Part shown: piece by piece, positions 1 through 8,265 of the stretch
How the letters are laid out: every line of letters begins with the position of its first letter
How positions within the stretch are numbered: the stretch's first letter is position 1
Origin: UBA2211 sp049302755
Lineage (GTDB): Bacteria; Patescibacteriota; Minisyncoccia; Minisyncoccales; Minisyncoccaceae
DNA: 64,000 bases
Assembly: GCA_049302755.1 (NCBI GenBank)
Contig: JBAQMK010000002.1
Location: 124,001 to 188,000, forward strand
Direction: 5' to 3'
Made by a program: the position numbers and the translations under genes
Notes under the pieces: model-generated
The model's database searches: none
The model's input: only the letters and a program-made list of their open reading frames with translations
Told to the model about the DNA's origin: nothing

Positions 1-175
1 ATTTATACCACTAAAACAGCCATACAAATCACCCAACTTATCCACAATATTATTTCAATAAAATCATTTAAAATAAAAGAATAATTCGCTTTAATAAAAT
101 TTATCCACAAAATTAACAACTCTAATAGTAATAATAAAAAATAAAACTTATATTTATAAGATAAAAACAAAACAT
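1..175. other. oriC: Probable part of the replication origin (DnaA boxes upstream of dnaN)
   Basis: This very AT-rich non-coding stretch carries two perfect DnaA boxes, TTATCCACA, at 38-46 and 101-109, both on the + strand, and lies directly upstream of dnaN. In many bacteria oriC sits between dnaA and dnaN, so dnaA is expected just left of the window. The origin role is inferred from boxes plus position; the left boundary is not visible. Confidence 0.65.
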
Positions 176-1309
176 ATGAATTTCACAATTTTAGTCAAAG
201 AATTTAAAAAGGGGATAGGCATGGCGGAGAAGATAACCGGAAAGAATTTAACACTGCCTATTTTAGATAACGTGCTAATAGAAGCGCTTCCTAATTTTTT
301 GAAAATATCTGCAACAGATCTTGAAGTTGGTATTCAATGGTGGGGACTTTGCAAGACAGAGAAAGAGGGAAAGATTGCCGTGCCGGCCAGGTTCTTAAAT
401 CAATTAATCGGATCATTGCCGGATGATAAGGTTAATATTAAGGAAAAGAGTAATTCTTTAGTGGTGGAAACAAAAAATTTAAAAACTCAAATCAAAGGAT
501 TTTCAGCTGATGATTTCCCAATTATCCCTTCCTTCTTAAAGGAGATATACATTGAAATAGATGGAAAGAAATTAAAAGAGGGATTAATGAGTGTTGTTGA
601 TATTGCCAGCCCTTCACAAATCAGGCCGGAAATATCAGGAATATATTTTACCTTTACTAAAGATTCAGTTAAATTAGTTGCGACCGACAGCTTTAGATTA
701 GGAGAAAAAACAATTCATTTAAAATCTGGATTTAAGAATTTATTCAATAAAGAGGTAAGTTTTATTCTTCCTCAAAAGACAATCAGAGAATTGATTAATG
801 TTTTACCCGATGAAGAAAAGAATGTCAGAATTTATCTTTCTGAATCACAAGTATTATTTGAAACATTTTTACCCAACTCAGACCATCCGGAAATTAATTT
901 GATTTCTAGACAGATAGATGGAGAATATCCTTCTTATCAAGAAATTATTCCCAAGGAAAGCAAAACAAAATTAACCTTGAATAAAGAAGATTTAGTGAAA
1001 CAAATTAAAACCGCGGGGTTGTTTGGAGGAAGAACCAATGAGGTAGTAATAAGAGCGGAAGCGGGAGGAAAAGAAATAGAAATAAAAAGTCAGGATTCGG
1101 AAATAGGAGAAAGTGAGCTATCGATGATTTCAAAAGTAGAAGGAGATAGCGTAAAAGCATCTTTCAATTGGAAGTTCATCTTAGACGGACTTTCAAACAT
1201 GAAAAGCTCGGAAGTGTTATTTGAGCTTCAAGGAGGAGATGGTCCGGCAGTGATTAGGCCGATCGGAGATGCCAGTTATCTTTATGTGATTATGCCGATA
1301 AAGATGTAA
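176..1309 (+). CDS. dnaN: DNA polymerase III beta subunit (sliding clamp)
   Basis: Forms the ring-shaped processivity clamp of the replicative polymerase. At 377 residues it has normal family length, and the three-fold clamp organisation is visible from the N-terminal segment (NLTLPILDNVLIEA) through ATDSFRLGEK in the middle to a C-terminus ending YVIMPIKM, which matches the usual ...MPMR-type end that closes domain III. It follows the DnaA-box region with no clear Shine-Dalgarno sequence and ends at a bidirectional hairpin shared with the convergent PBP gene. The identity is secure from whole-length resemblance and origin context. Confidence 0.95.
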   Translation: MNFTILVKEFKKGIGMAEKITGKNLTLPILDNVLIEALPNFLKISATDLEVGIQWWGLCKTEKEGKIAVPARFLNQLIGSLPDDKVNIKEKSNSLVVETKNLKTQIKGFSADDFPIIPSFLKEIYIEIDGKKLKEGLMSVVDIASPSQIRPEISGIYFTFTKDSVKLVATDSFRLGEKTIHLKSGFKNLFNKEVSFILPQKTIRELINVLPDEEKNVRIYLSESQVLFETFLPNSDHPEINLISRQIDGEYPSYQEIIPKESKTKLTLNKEDLVKQIKTAGLFGGRTNEVVIRAEAGGKEIEIKSQDSEIGESELSMISKVEGDSVKASFNWKFILDGLSNMKSSEVLFELQGGDGPAVIRPIGDASYLYVIMPIKM

Positions 1310-1312
1310 ATA

Positions 1313-1344
1313 AAAAAAGGCGCGGGTTAGTCCGCGCTTTTTTG
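1313..1344. terminator. Bidirectional intrinsic terminator, dnaN / PBP
   Basis: Hairpin GCGCGG (1320-1325), loop GTTAGT, CCGCGC (1332-1337), with an A-run on the left and a T-run on the right, so it can end transcription from either side. The stop codon of the convergent PBP gene lies in the loop. Confidence 0.85.
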
Positions 1345-3216
1345 TTTTAATTCTACAGTTTTTTCAATTACTTTTCTCCAGGCTGGACCGGAAGCAGATT
1401 CTCCGACTCCTCCCACCATCGGAGTATTATCATTGTTTCCTGACCAGACTCCAACACAAGTTTGTTCGGTGCAACCGATAACCCATCCGTCAGCATTTTT
1501 TTGAGTGGTACCGGTTTTAACAAAAACCTTGTAAGCATCAAACCTTAAATTAGAGTATGGTCCGAAAATAGGAGCCCTGGCATCGTTGTCTGATAAGACG
1601 CTGGTAATCATTTCACAGACACTGGATTCAAGAACTTTTCGGGGTGTTTTCTTATTTTCGTAAATGATATTTCCGTTAGAATCTTCAATTTTAATAATCG
1701 GAGAGGGTTCAATCCTATAACCGTTATTAGCGAATACGCCGTAGGCCGAGACCATATCTATCAAATGGACTTCTCCGCCTCCCAAAACTAAGGATAGGCC
1801 GTAATAACTGGGGTCCTGATTGAGGGTCGTGATGCCCATTTTCTTGGCTAAAGCAATACTGTCGTTTAACCCGGCTAAGTCTCTTAAAACCTTAACTGCT
1901 GGTATGTTTAATGATTGAGCTAAGGCATTTCTTAAAGTTACCGGACCTCTGAATCTTCCATCGTAGTTTTGAGGAATATAGTCTTTTCCTCCCCAGCTTC
2001 CGAAGTTAGTTAATTCATCGACAACGATTGTCTGATCAGTGGCTCCTTTTCTAAAAGCTTCAGCATAAACAAAAGGCTTAAAAGAAGAACCAGGCTGTCT
2101 TCCTAATCCGTCGGTGGCAACATTAAAGCTGGGCACGAATTTACAGTTGAGTGTTGGATCGCATCCTTTCGGCAATGATTCTCCCCAAGGGTCGGCTGAT
2201 CCGACCATGGCCAATATTTCTCCGGTATGAGGATCGATTGAAACAAGAGCCGAATTATATGCACCGAATCTGGTTATATTCTTTTCTACGTTTTCGGTGA
2301 TAGCGGCTTCGGCAGTTTGTTGTAATTCCCAATCTAAGGTGGTGTATATTTTTAATCCTTTGGTTTCAAGAAAATCAGGACCGTATTCATCTTCAATTTG
2401 CTGTCTGACATATTCAACGAAATGAACCGCCATTGTTTTAGGAAGCTTATTAAAGACTAATTCAACTTTCATTGCCTCGTCTCTCTCTTCGACGGTAATA
2501 TAGTGCTCCTGTTCCATTCTTTTTAAGACGTAATCTTTTCTGGCCAGTAAATCATCTAAGTGTTTGCCGTAGGGGGAGTAATAACTGGGAAGCTGAACAA
2601 TCGCTGCCATTAAGGCTGCTTCCGGTAAAGTTAAATCTTGAGCAGATTTTTGAAAATAAGTAAGAGAGGCTTCTTCGATTCCGTAGATATTAATACCGAA
2701 AGGAACTTGGTTTAAATACCATTCCAATATCTGGTCTTTGGAATATTTCCTATCCAGCTCAATTGAAAGAATAATTTCTTTTATCTTTCTACTAATAGTT
2801 TTGTCGGGAGTCAAAAATGTGCTCCTGATTAATTGCTGAGTAATAGTCGAAGCTCCGTGAGTATTAGTTTGATTGGTAATATCTATTTTAATCGCTCTAA
2901 ACATAGCCGGAACATCTATTCCAAAGTGTTGGTAATAATTAGAGTCTTCGGTGGCGATTAAGGCTTTTTGCATAATTTCAGGTATTCCTGAAAGAGGAAT
3001 ATAGGTTCTTTTTTCTTCACCGTAAACACTGGATAATAATATTTTCCCGGTGCGGTCATATATCTTAGTCGATTGATTGATTTGAGCTTCAGTGAATACT
3101 TCGGGGCGGGGAAGATCTCTTAAAAAGATGAAAAAGACCGCCACACAGCCGACAAAAGCGATTAAAAGCAGAGTGATAATCAGTTTTTTCTTGTTTTTTA
3201 GTTTGAATTTTTTCAT
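1327..3216 (-). CDS. Class A penicillin-binding protein (transglycosylase/transpeptidase)
   Basis: Bifunctional peptidoglycan polymerase anchored in the inner membrane. An N-terminal cytoplasmic Lys-rich stretch is followed by one membrane segment (about residues 12-33). The GT51 glycosyltransferase domain shows TEDSNYYQHFG, GASTITQQL and RKIKEIILSIELDRKYSK. The transpeptidase domain shows SSFK (SxxK nucleophile), SLN and KTGT. The length of 629 residues is typical of PBP1-type enzymes without extra C-terminal modules. It is divergent from tyrS, with a TAGTAT -10-like box at 3223-3228 on the minus strand. It indicates a real peptidoglycan wall, as do mltG and the MurE-like ligase in this window. 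Confidence 0.93.
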   Translation of the reverse strand: MKKFKLKNKKKLIITLLLIAFVGCVAVFFIFLRDLPRPEVFTEAQINQSTKIYDRTGKILLSSVYGEEKRTYIPLSGIPEIMQKALIATEDSNYYQHFGIDVPAMFRAIKIDITNQTNTHGASTITQQLIRSTFLTPDKTISRKIKEIILSIELDRKYSKDQILEWYLNQVPFGINIYGIEEASLTYFQKSAQDLTLPEAALMAAIVQLPSYYSPYGKHLDDLLARKDYVLKRMEQEHYITVEERDEAMKVELVFNKLPKTMAVHFVEYVRQQIEDEYGPDFLETKGLKIYTTLDWELQQTAEAAITENVEKNITRFGAYNSALVSIDPHTGEILAMVGSADPWGESLPKGCDPTLNCKFVPSFNVATDGLGRQPGSSFKPFVYAEAFRKGATDQTIVVDELTNFGSWGGKDYIPQNYDGRFRGPVTLRNALAQSLNIPAVKVLRDLAGLNDSIALAKKMGITTLNQDPSYYGLSLVLGGGEVHLIDMVSAYGVFANNGYRIEPSPIIKIEDSNGNIIYENKKTPRKVLESSVCEMITSVLSDNDARAPIFGPYSNLRFDAYKVFVKTGTTQKNADGWVIGCTEQTCVGVWSGNNDNTPMVGGVGESASGPAWRKVIEKTVELKQKSAD

Positions 3217-3257
3217 GTTTTAATACTATCATTTCTTTTTATTTTTGAACATATTTA

Positions 3258-3266
3258 TGCTATAAT
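3258..3266 (+). promoter_or_regulatory. Extended -10 promoter for tyrS
   Basis: TGC-TATAAT (TATAAT at 3261-3266) lies 8 bases before the tyrS ATG, which predicts an almost leaderless mRNA. No convincing -35 is seen, consistent with an extended -10 promoter. Confidence 0.6.
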
Positions 3267-3274
3267 CGAAATGT

Positions 3275-4483
3275 ATGAAAATAATAACCGATGAAAATAA
3301 AATAGACGAGATATTGAGCCGGGGAGCCGAAGATATCATCGATAAAGAGAATTTAAAGAAGAAATTAATGTCTGGACGACAGCTGAATATTAAATTTGGC
3401 ATTGACCCGACTGGTCCGAAGATTCATTTGGGTAGAGCAACAATTCTGATTAAGCTTAGAGATTTTCAAGACTTGGGACACAAGATAACTTTAATTATTG
3501 GAGATTTTACTGCCTTAATCGGAGATGCTTCAGACAAGGATTCAATCAGAAAACCTTTAACCGAAAAACAAATTAAAGAGAATTTAAAAGATTATCTTTC
3601 TCAAATAGGAAAGATTTTAGATTTAAAGAAAGTTGAAGTTAAACACAATAAAGACTGGTTCGGAAAAATGAAAGCTGAAGAATTAATCAGGCTGTCTATG
3701 AATTTTACCGCCCAGCAGATGATTCAAAGAAGAAACTTTAAAGAAAGATGGGATTCTGAAAAGCCAATCGGAGTTCATGAATTATTGTATCCACTATTGC
3801 AGGGATACGATTCAGTGGTGATTAAATCAGATTTAGAATTAGGTGGATTTGATCAATTATTTAATTTGAAAGCCGGAAGGGAATTACAAAGAGCCTTCAA
3901 TCAAGAACCACAAGATGTGATGACCTTAAGAATGATTTACGGCTTAGACGGAAGAAAAATGTCTACCTCTTGGGGTAATGTTATTAATATCTTAGACGAA
4001 CCTAAAGATATGTTTGGCAAATTGATGACTTTAAAAGATGAATTGATTGTTGGATACTTCGAATCTTGTACGCGCGTTCCCATGTTGCAAATTAATGAGT
4101 TCAAAAATAGTCTGGAAAGCAAAGAGATGAATCCGAAAGATATTAAGAAGATTTTGGCCAAAGAAATTATTACTTTCTTTTATGACAGAAAAAAAGCCGA
4201 AGCAGCGGAAAAGGAATTCGAACAAGTTTTTGAAGACAAAAAACTTCCTTCAGAAATAGAGGAAGTTAAAGTAAATGAAGAAAAAATAAACGTTCAAGAT
4301 TTATTGGTTAAATTGAATTTAGCTTCTTCTAAGGGAGAGGCGAAGAGATTGATAGAGCAGGGAGGAGTAAGAGCAATTAAGGGAGAAAATATTGAAGAGA
4401 TTACAGATTGGAAAATAGACCTGCAAATAGAAAAAGGAATAATTCTCCAGGTGGGAAAAAGAAACTTCAAAAAGATCGTTTAA
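3275..4483 (+). CDS. tyrS: Tyrosyl-tRNA synthetase
   Basis: Charges tRNA-Tyr. It is a class I synthetase of 402 residues: the HIGH motif is HLGR (KIHLGRATIL, near residue 51), and the KMSKS motif is KMSTS before WGN. A C-terminal S4 RNA-binding domain covers about residues 340-400 (VQDLLVKLNLASSKGEAKRLIEQGG). The order and motif variants fit the TyrS2/TyrZ branch of bacterial TyrRS. Its stop codon overlaps the stop of the convergent ruvC gene, so there is no room for a terminator between them. Confidence 0.93.
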   Translation: MKIITDENKIDEILSRGAEDIIDKENLKKKLMSGRQLNIKFGIDPTGPKIHLGRATILIKLRDFQDLGHKITLIIGDFTALIGDASDKDSIRKPLTEKQIKENLKDYLSQIGKILDLKKVEVKHNKDWFGKMKAEELIRLSMNFTAQQMIQRRNFKERWDSEKPIGVHELLYPLLQGYDSVVIKSDLELGGFDQLFNLKAGRELQRAFNQEPQDVMTLRMIYGLDGRKMSTSWGNVINILDEPKDMFGKLMTLKDELIVGYFESCTRVPMLQINEFKNSLESKEMNPKDIKKILAKEIITFFYDRKKAEAAEKEFEQVFEDKKLPSEIEEVKVNEEKINVQDLLVKLNLASSKGEAKRLIEQGGVRAIKGENIEEITDWKIDLQIEKGIILQVGKRNFKKIV

Positions 4484-4965
4484 TTAAATTTGCATTTATC
4501 GGCGCAACAAATAGCTAAAGCTAAAGCATCGGCGGCATCGTCTGGCTTGGGCATTTCTTCTAAGCGCAATAGATTCTGGACCATTTTTTGAACCTGATTT
4601 TTTGTTGCTTTGCCATAACCTGTCACAGAGGTTTTTGCTTGTTGAGGGGTGATATCAACAAAAGGAACATTCTTTTTAGAAAGAGTATAGAGAATAACTC
4701 CTCTCGCCTGGCTTACCGGCATCGCCGTTTTTAAGTTTTTAAAAAAGAAAAGGCTTTCTACGGCTGCCATCTCCGGTTTATACTTTTTAATAATTTCATT
4801 CAAATCGAAATTGAGCTGAATCAATCTTTCTCCAACGGTTTGTTTGGGAGAAGTTTGAATAATTCCATAATCAAGACAAACAATCTGTTTCTTGTTTTTC
4901 TTTTTGTATTCGATTACACCGAAGCCGGTAGTAGCCGTACCTGGGTCGATACCTAGAATTATCAT
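4480..4965 (-). CDS. ruvC: Holliday junction resolvase RuvC
   Basis: Endonuclease that cuts Holliday junctions with RuvAB. The RNase H-like acidic residues are visible: Asp in the N-terminal IDPGTATTG, Glu in VESLFFF, and the Asp pair in PDDAADALA near the C-terminus. At 161 residues it is normal length. Its ATG overlaps the TGA of yebC (ATGA), so the two are translationally coupled. ruvB lies upstream on the same strand but behind a terminator, while ruvA is unlinked at 15.3 kb. Confidence 0.94.
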   Translation of the reverse strand: MIILGIDPGTATTGFGVIEYKKKNKKQIVCLDYGIIQTSPKQTVGERLIQLNFDLNEIIKKYKPEMAAVESLFFFKNLKTAMPVSQARGVILYTLSKKNVPFVDITPQQAKTSVTGYGKATKNQVQKMVQNLLRLEEMPKPDDAADALALAICCADKCKFN

Positions 4966-5675
4966 ATATTAGTATATACGTTTTGTACGTCGTCGTGTTC
5001 GTCTAAAGCTTCAAAGAATTTCTGGAATTTTTCTTTAGTCGCATCATCGGTCTCAAGAGTTTCATTGGGAACCCATTCCAAAGCAGCTGATTCTATTTTT
5101 AGTCCTTTTTCTTCCAAGGCTTTTTTTGTTTTTTCTAAATCTTCAGCCTTAACGTACAAATAGAGAGTAGTTTCTTGCCATTCAATATCTTCTGCTCCGG
5201 CTTCAATGGCTGTTAATTCCATATCTTCTTTGTCTTTATTCGCTGCATCGACAGACAGAACTCCTTTCTTTTCAAACATCCATTTGATTCCTCCTTCATT
5301 TACAGTCTTTCCTCCTTTTTGGTTAATGATTAATTTTATCTCTCCCAAAGATCTATTTTTATTATCGGTGATTCCTTCAATCATTACCGCCGAACCTCCT
5401 GGGCCGTAGGCTTCTAATAAAAATTCTTCATAGGTAAAGCCTTCCAGTTCTCCCGAACCCTTTTTTACCGCCTTATCAATACTGTCAGCCGGCATATTCA
5501 TTGCTTTGGCTTTTTCAACTACTGATCTTAATTTTGCGTTGAAAGTTGTATCTGATCCGCCGTCTTTGGCAGCAACAGATATTTCCTTAGAAAGCTTGGA
5601 GAAGATCTTACTCCTTTTAGCATCTTCAGCACCCTTTTTAATTTTAATATTGTGGAAATGAGAATGACCGCTCAT
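4962..5675 (-). CDS. yebC: YebC/PmpR family protein
   Basis: YebC family protein, known as a DNA-binding regulator (PmpR) and, in some members, as a translation factor that relieves ribosome stalling at proline-rich stretches. The family signature is clear at the N-terminus (MSGHSHFHNIKIKKGAEDAK, a variant of the usual SGHSKWANIKHRK start), followed by the conserved YGPGGSAVMIE region. Length 237 is normal. The yebC-ruvC order is common in bacteria. Start chosen at the canonical MSGHS. Confidence 0.93.
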   Translation of the reverse strand: MSGHSHFHNIKIKKGAEDAKRSKIFSKLSKEISVAAKDGGSDTTFNAKLRSVVEKAKAMNMPADSIDKAVKKGSGELEGFTYEEFLLEAYGPGGSAVMIEGITDNKNRSLGEIKLIINQKGGKTVNEGGIKWMFEKKGVLSVDAANKDKEDMELTAIEAGAEDIEWQETTLYLYVKAEDLEKTKKALEEKGLKIESAALEWVPNETLETDDATKEKFQKFFEALDEHDDVQNVYTNI

Positions 5676-5735
5676 ATGTTTATTTCTTTACTATATATCT
5701 GCATCTTAGCCCAAAAGGTTAAAAAATTCAACCAA

Positions 5736-5760
5736 AGAAAAATCCCGTTTTGGCGGGATA
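5736..5760 (-). terminator. Intrinsic terminator downstream of ruvB
   Basis: On the minus strand, ATCCCG, a six-base loop and CGGGAT (5742-5759) are followed by a T-run. It separates ruvB from yebC-ruvC although all three are on the same strand. Confidence 0.75.
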
Positions 5761-5763
5761 AAA

Positions 5764-6780
5764 TTAAAGTAATTTTTCTTGAGCTTTGGGAATTTGAATT
5801 TTTAAATGTTCGTAGGCCAGTCTGGTTGCTAATCTTCCGGTAGAAGTTCTCTTTATTAATCCCGACTGGATTAAGTATGGTTCGTAAATATCTAAAATAG
5901 AGTTCTTTTCTTCGGAAGTGGCAGCGGAAAGAGCTTGTAATCCGGCCGGTCCGCCGTTGAATTTCTTGATAATGGCTTCAAGGATTTTTCTGTCTCCTGG
6001 CTCAAGGCCCATTTCATCGATTTCTAAAAAGTCCAAAGCCTTATCGGCAATGTCTTGGGTTATTTTTCCCTGTCCTTCTATCTCCGCAAAATCTCTCACT
6101 CTTTTTAAGAACTTGTTGGCAATCCTCGGAGTGCATCTCGATCTCTTAGATATTTCCTTAATTGCATCTTCTTCAATTTCTACATTTAATATCTTGGAAG
6201 ATCTTTTAATTATTTCTTCTATTTCCGGCAAATCGTAGAAATTCAATTGGAAGATTGCTCCGAATCTGCTTCTTAAAGGAGAAGAGATCAAATCGAGTCT
6301 GGTCGTTGCTCCGACAAGGGTAAAGCGGGGGAGATCGATATCGATATTCTTTGCCATCGGCCCTTTGCCTAAAATTAAATTAAGTTTAAAGTCTTCCATG
6401 GCGGAATAAAGATATTCTTCAACGAAATGACTCAAGCGATGAATTTCGTCGATGAAAAGAAAATCTCCTTCGCCCAAACTGGTTAAAAGAGAAACTAAAT
6501 CACCAGCTTTTTCAATTACTGGACCGGAGGTAACACGAATATTAGCTCCTGATTCTTGAGCTACCAAATGAGCGAGCGTAGTTTTACCTAATCCGGCTGA
6601 TCCGTAGAATAAAATGTGGTCAGGAGATTCTTTCCTTTTTTTGGCAGCGTCAATCATGACCTTAACATTCTTCTTAACTCTCTCTTGACCGATATAATCG
6701 GCCCATTTTTTTGGTCTTAAGGTGTTTTCAATGATTTCCTCGTCAGGATTAAGTTGTGGGGAAAAGCTCTTGACAGACAT
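5764..6780 (-). CDS. ruvB: Holliday junction branch migration ATPase RuvB
   Basis: AAA+ motor that drives branch migration with RuvA. Walker A is GSAGLGKTT, Walker B is DEIHRLS, and the sensor region is GATTRLDLISSPLRSRFG. The C-terminal winged helix ends with RTSTGRLATRLAYEHL. At 338 residues it is full length. It starts at ATG 6780. The opposite strand of its first codons carries the TTGACA of the promoter proposed for the ncRNA at 6805, so the two divergent transcripts overlap at their starts. Confidence 0.95.
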   Translation of the reverse strand: MSVKSFSPQLNPDEEIIENTLRPKKWADYIGQERVKKNVKVMIDAAKKRKESPDHILFYGSAGLGKTTLAHLVAQESGANIRVTSGPVIEKAGDLVSLLTSLGEGDFLFIDEIHRLSHFVEEYLYSAMEDFKLNLILGKGPMAKNIDIDLPRFTLVGATTRLDLISSPLRSRFGAIFQLNFYDLPEIEEIIKRSSKILNVEIEEDAIKEISKRSRCTPRIANKFLKRVRDFAEIEGQGKITQDIADKALDFLEIDEMGLEPGDRKILEAIIKKFNGGPAGLQALSAATSEEKNSILDIYEPYLIQSGLIKRTSTGRLATRLAYEHLKIQIPKAQEKLL

Positions 6781-6798
6781 TTTGATAAGTGTTATGTT
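6770..6798 (+). promoter_or_regulatory. Sigma70-type promoter for the 6S-like RNA
   Basis: TTGACA at 6770-6775, a 17-base spacer, and TATGTT at 6793-6798. The predicted start is near 6805. The -35 lies antisense within the first codons of ruvB. Confidence 0.6.
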
Positions 6799-6804
6799 AT
6801 TAGG

Positions 6805-6954
6805 GCACTAAAAATTGAACGATTATTGAACTGGGGGGAAAGGGAATTTCTTTAGTTAATGGATAACTTGGCTTCGGCTGGGTTTCTCCTCAAGAAATTT
6901 CTTTAGCTTAGCCCTAACGCTAACAAGGACCCCCAGTTCAGCAATCGTTTTTTT
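6805..6954 (+). ncRNA. Structured small RNA with 6S-like architecture
   Basis: A stand-alone transcription unit of about 150 nt with its own promoter and a terminal stem followed by seven T. The closing stem pairs 6820-6837 with 6930-6947 (one mismatch and one GU). An open bubble follows, with a small hairpin (TTAGC 6908-6912 / GCTAA 6919-6923) on its 3' side. Above it are an internal stem (6844-6852 with 6892-6901) and an apical 8-bp stem (6865-6872 with 6877-6884) closed by a UUCG tetraloop. The GU pairs in the apical stem make sense only on the + strand. Closed stem, central bubble with a 3' hairpin and apical arm resemble 6S RNA, the regulator that traps housekeeping RNA polymerase. I see no SRP RNA core (GGAA-loop motif) and no open reading frame. 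The ncRNA is well supported; the 6S label is tentative. Confidence 0.65.
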
Positions 6955-6955
6955 A

Positions 6956-8260
6956 TTACCCAACAACTCTTCTGACTTCGTCCATTGTTGTTGTTCCCTT
7001 TAACACCTTTATCAGTCCGTCTTGTTTCATTGTCGTCATTCCTTTTTTAATGGCCAACTTTTCCAAGGCCGAGGTAGAAGGGGAGGTTAAGATGAAGTCT
7101 TGGATTTCATCATCAATAGTTAAAGCTTCAAAGATTCCAACTCTGCCTTTGTAGCCGGTAAAGTTACAATATTCGCAACCTTTTATTTTCGCTATCTTTA
7201 TGTCCGGCTTTAGTTCCGGCATATCAGAACCTTGAGGCATATTCTCCAGGTCTTTTTTTATTTCTTCAAATAGTTCCGGAGAGATGGTTTCTAACTCTCC
7301 GCATTTCGGGCAAACCTTTCTTACCAGTCTTTGTGCAATTGCCACGTTAATGGCTGGAGCGATATTAACCGCTTTTTCTCCCAAGGCTTGTAATCTGGCA
7401 ATGGTTCCGGCGGCATCATTGGTGTGAAGAGTTGATAAAACAAGATGTCCAGTTAAGGCTGCTTGCAAAGCAATCGAAGCGGTTTCTAAATCTCTGATTT
7501 CTCCAACTAGAATCGCATCGGGATCTTGTCTGACAATTGATTTCAATCCGGCCGCAAAATCATATCCTTTTTTAGGATTAACTTGAGTTTGAGATATTCC
7601 ATCTAAATGATACTCAATCGGATCTTCAATCGTTACAACTTTGATTTCCGGATTTCTGATCTTTTTTAAGAAGGCGTAAAGAGTAGTTGTTTTACCAGAT
7701 CCGGTAGGACCGGTAACAATAATCATTCCGTTAGGTTTTTCTGATTGCGTGGTAAAGATTTGATAAATATCTTTTCTTAAACCTAAATCTTCTAAACTAA
7801 TAAGATTTTTAGGATTCAAAACCCTCATTACCACAGTTTCACCGTATTCGGTCGGTAAGGTCGAGACTCTGACTTCCACTTCTTCAGCTTTATCTTCTTT
7901 ATTTACAATAATGGAAAATCTTCCGTCTTGCGGCTTATCTTCAATATTTAACTTCAATCCTGAAAGAAGCTTGATTCTAGAAACGATCCTTTGGTGTCTT
8001 GAAGGATCAAAAGTTGCAACTTCTTGTAAGACGCCGTCGATTCTCACTCTTAGAATTGAGCCAGATTCAATTGCTTCAATATGCATATCCGAGCTATCAA
8101 GAATGATGGCTCCAGACATCAAAACTTTAAGGAGAATAGAAACATCTTTTAAGGCAACAGAATCAATTTTGTTTTTTAGAGTCGGAACGGTTGAGATGTC
8201 CTTTTCAAACTCAGCCTCTAATTCTTTTTCAATTTCTATTTTGTCCGTTATTGTTTCCAT
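6956..8260 (-). CDS. pilB: GspE/PilB family secretion ATPase
   Basis: Hexameric ATPase powering type IV pilus or type II secretion-like assembly. It has Walker A GPTGSGKTTT, the Walker B region DPDAILVGEIRD, and a tetracysteine zinc motif near residues 325-380 (CPKCGE then CEYCNFTGYKGR). The amino-terminal N1 domain of long PilB proteins is missing; only the N2 and ATPase domains remain. I prefer the ATG at 8260 (METITDK) over an in-frame TTG at 8278, which would overlap the upstream DHH-like gene. No pilin, PilC or PilM lies nearby in this window. Confidence 0.88.
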   Translation of the reverse strand: METITDKIEIEKELEAEFEKDISTVPTLKNKIDSVALKDVSILLKVLMSGAIILDSSDMHIEAIESGSILRVRIDGVLQEVATFDPSRHQRIVSRIKLLSGLKLNIEDKPQDGRFSIIVNKEDKAEEVEVRVSTLPTEYGETVVMRVLNPKNLISLEDLGLRKDIYQIFTTQSEKPNGMIIVTGPTGSGKTTTLYAFLKKIRNPEIKVVTIEDPIEYHLDGISQTQVNPKKGYDFAAGLKSIVRQDPDAILVGEIRDLETASIALQAALTGHLVLSTLHTNDAAGTIARLQALGEKAVNIAPAINVAIAQRLVRKVCPKCGELETISPELFEEIKKDLENMPQGSDMPELKPDIKIAKIKGCEYCNFTGYKGRVGIFEALTIDDEIQDFILTSPSTSALEKLAIKKGMTTMKQDGLIKVLKGTTTMDEVRRVVG

Positions 8261-8265
8261 ATTGT

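Noticed and set aside
6805..6954. SRP RNA or tmRNA identity for the structured RNA at 6.8 kb
   Set aside because: It lacks the SRP GGAA-loop core, and the tmRNA gene is clearly at 38.2-38.5 kb.
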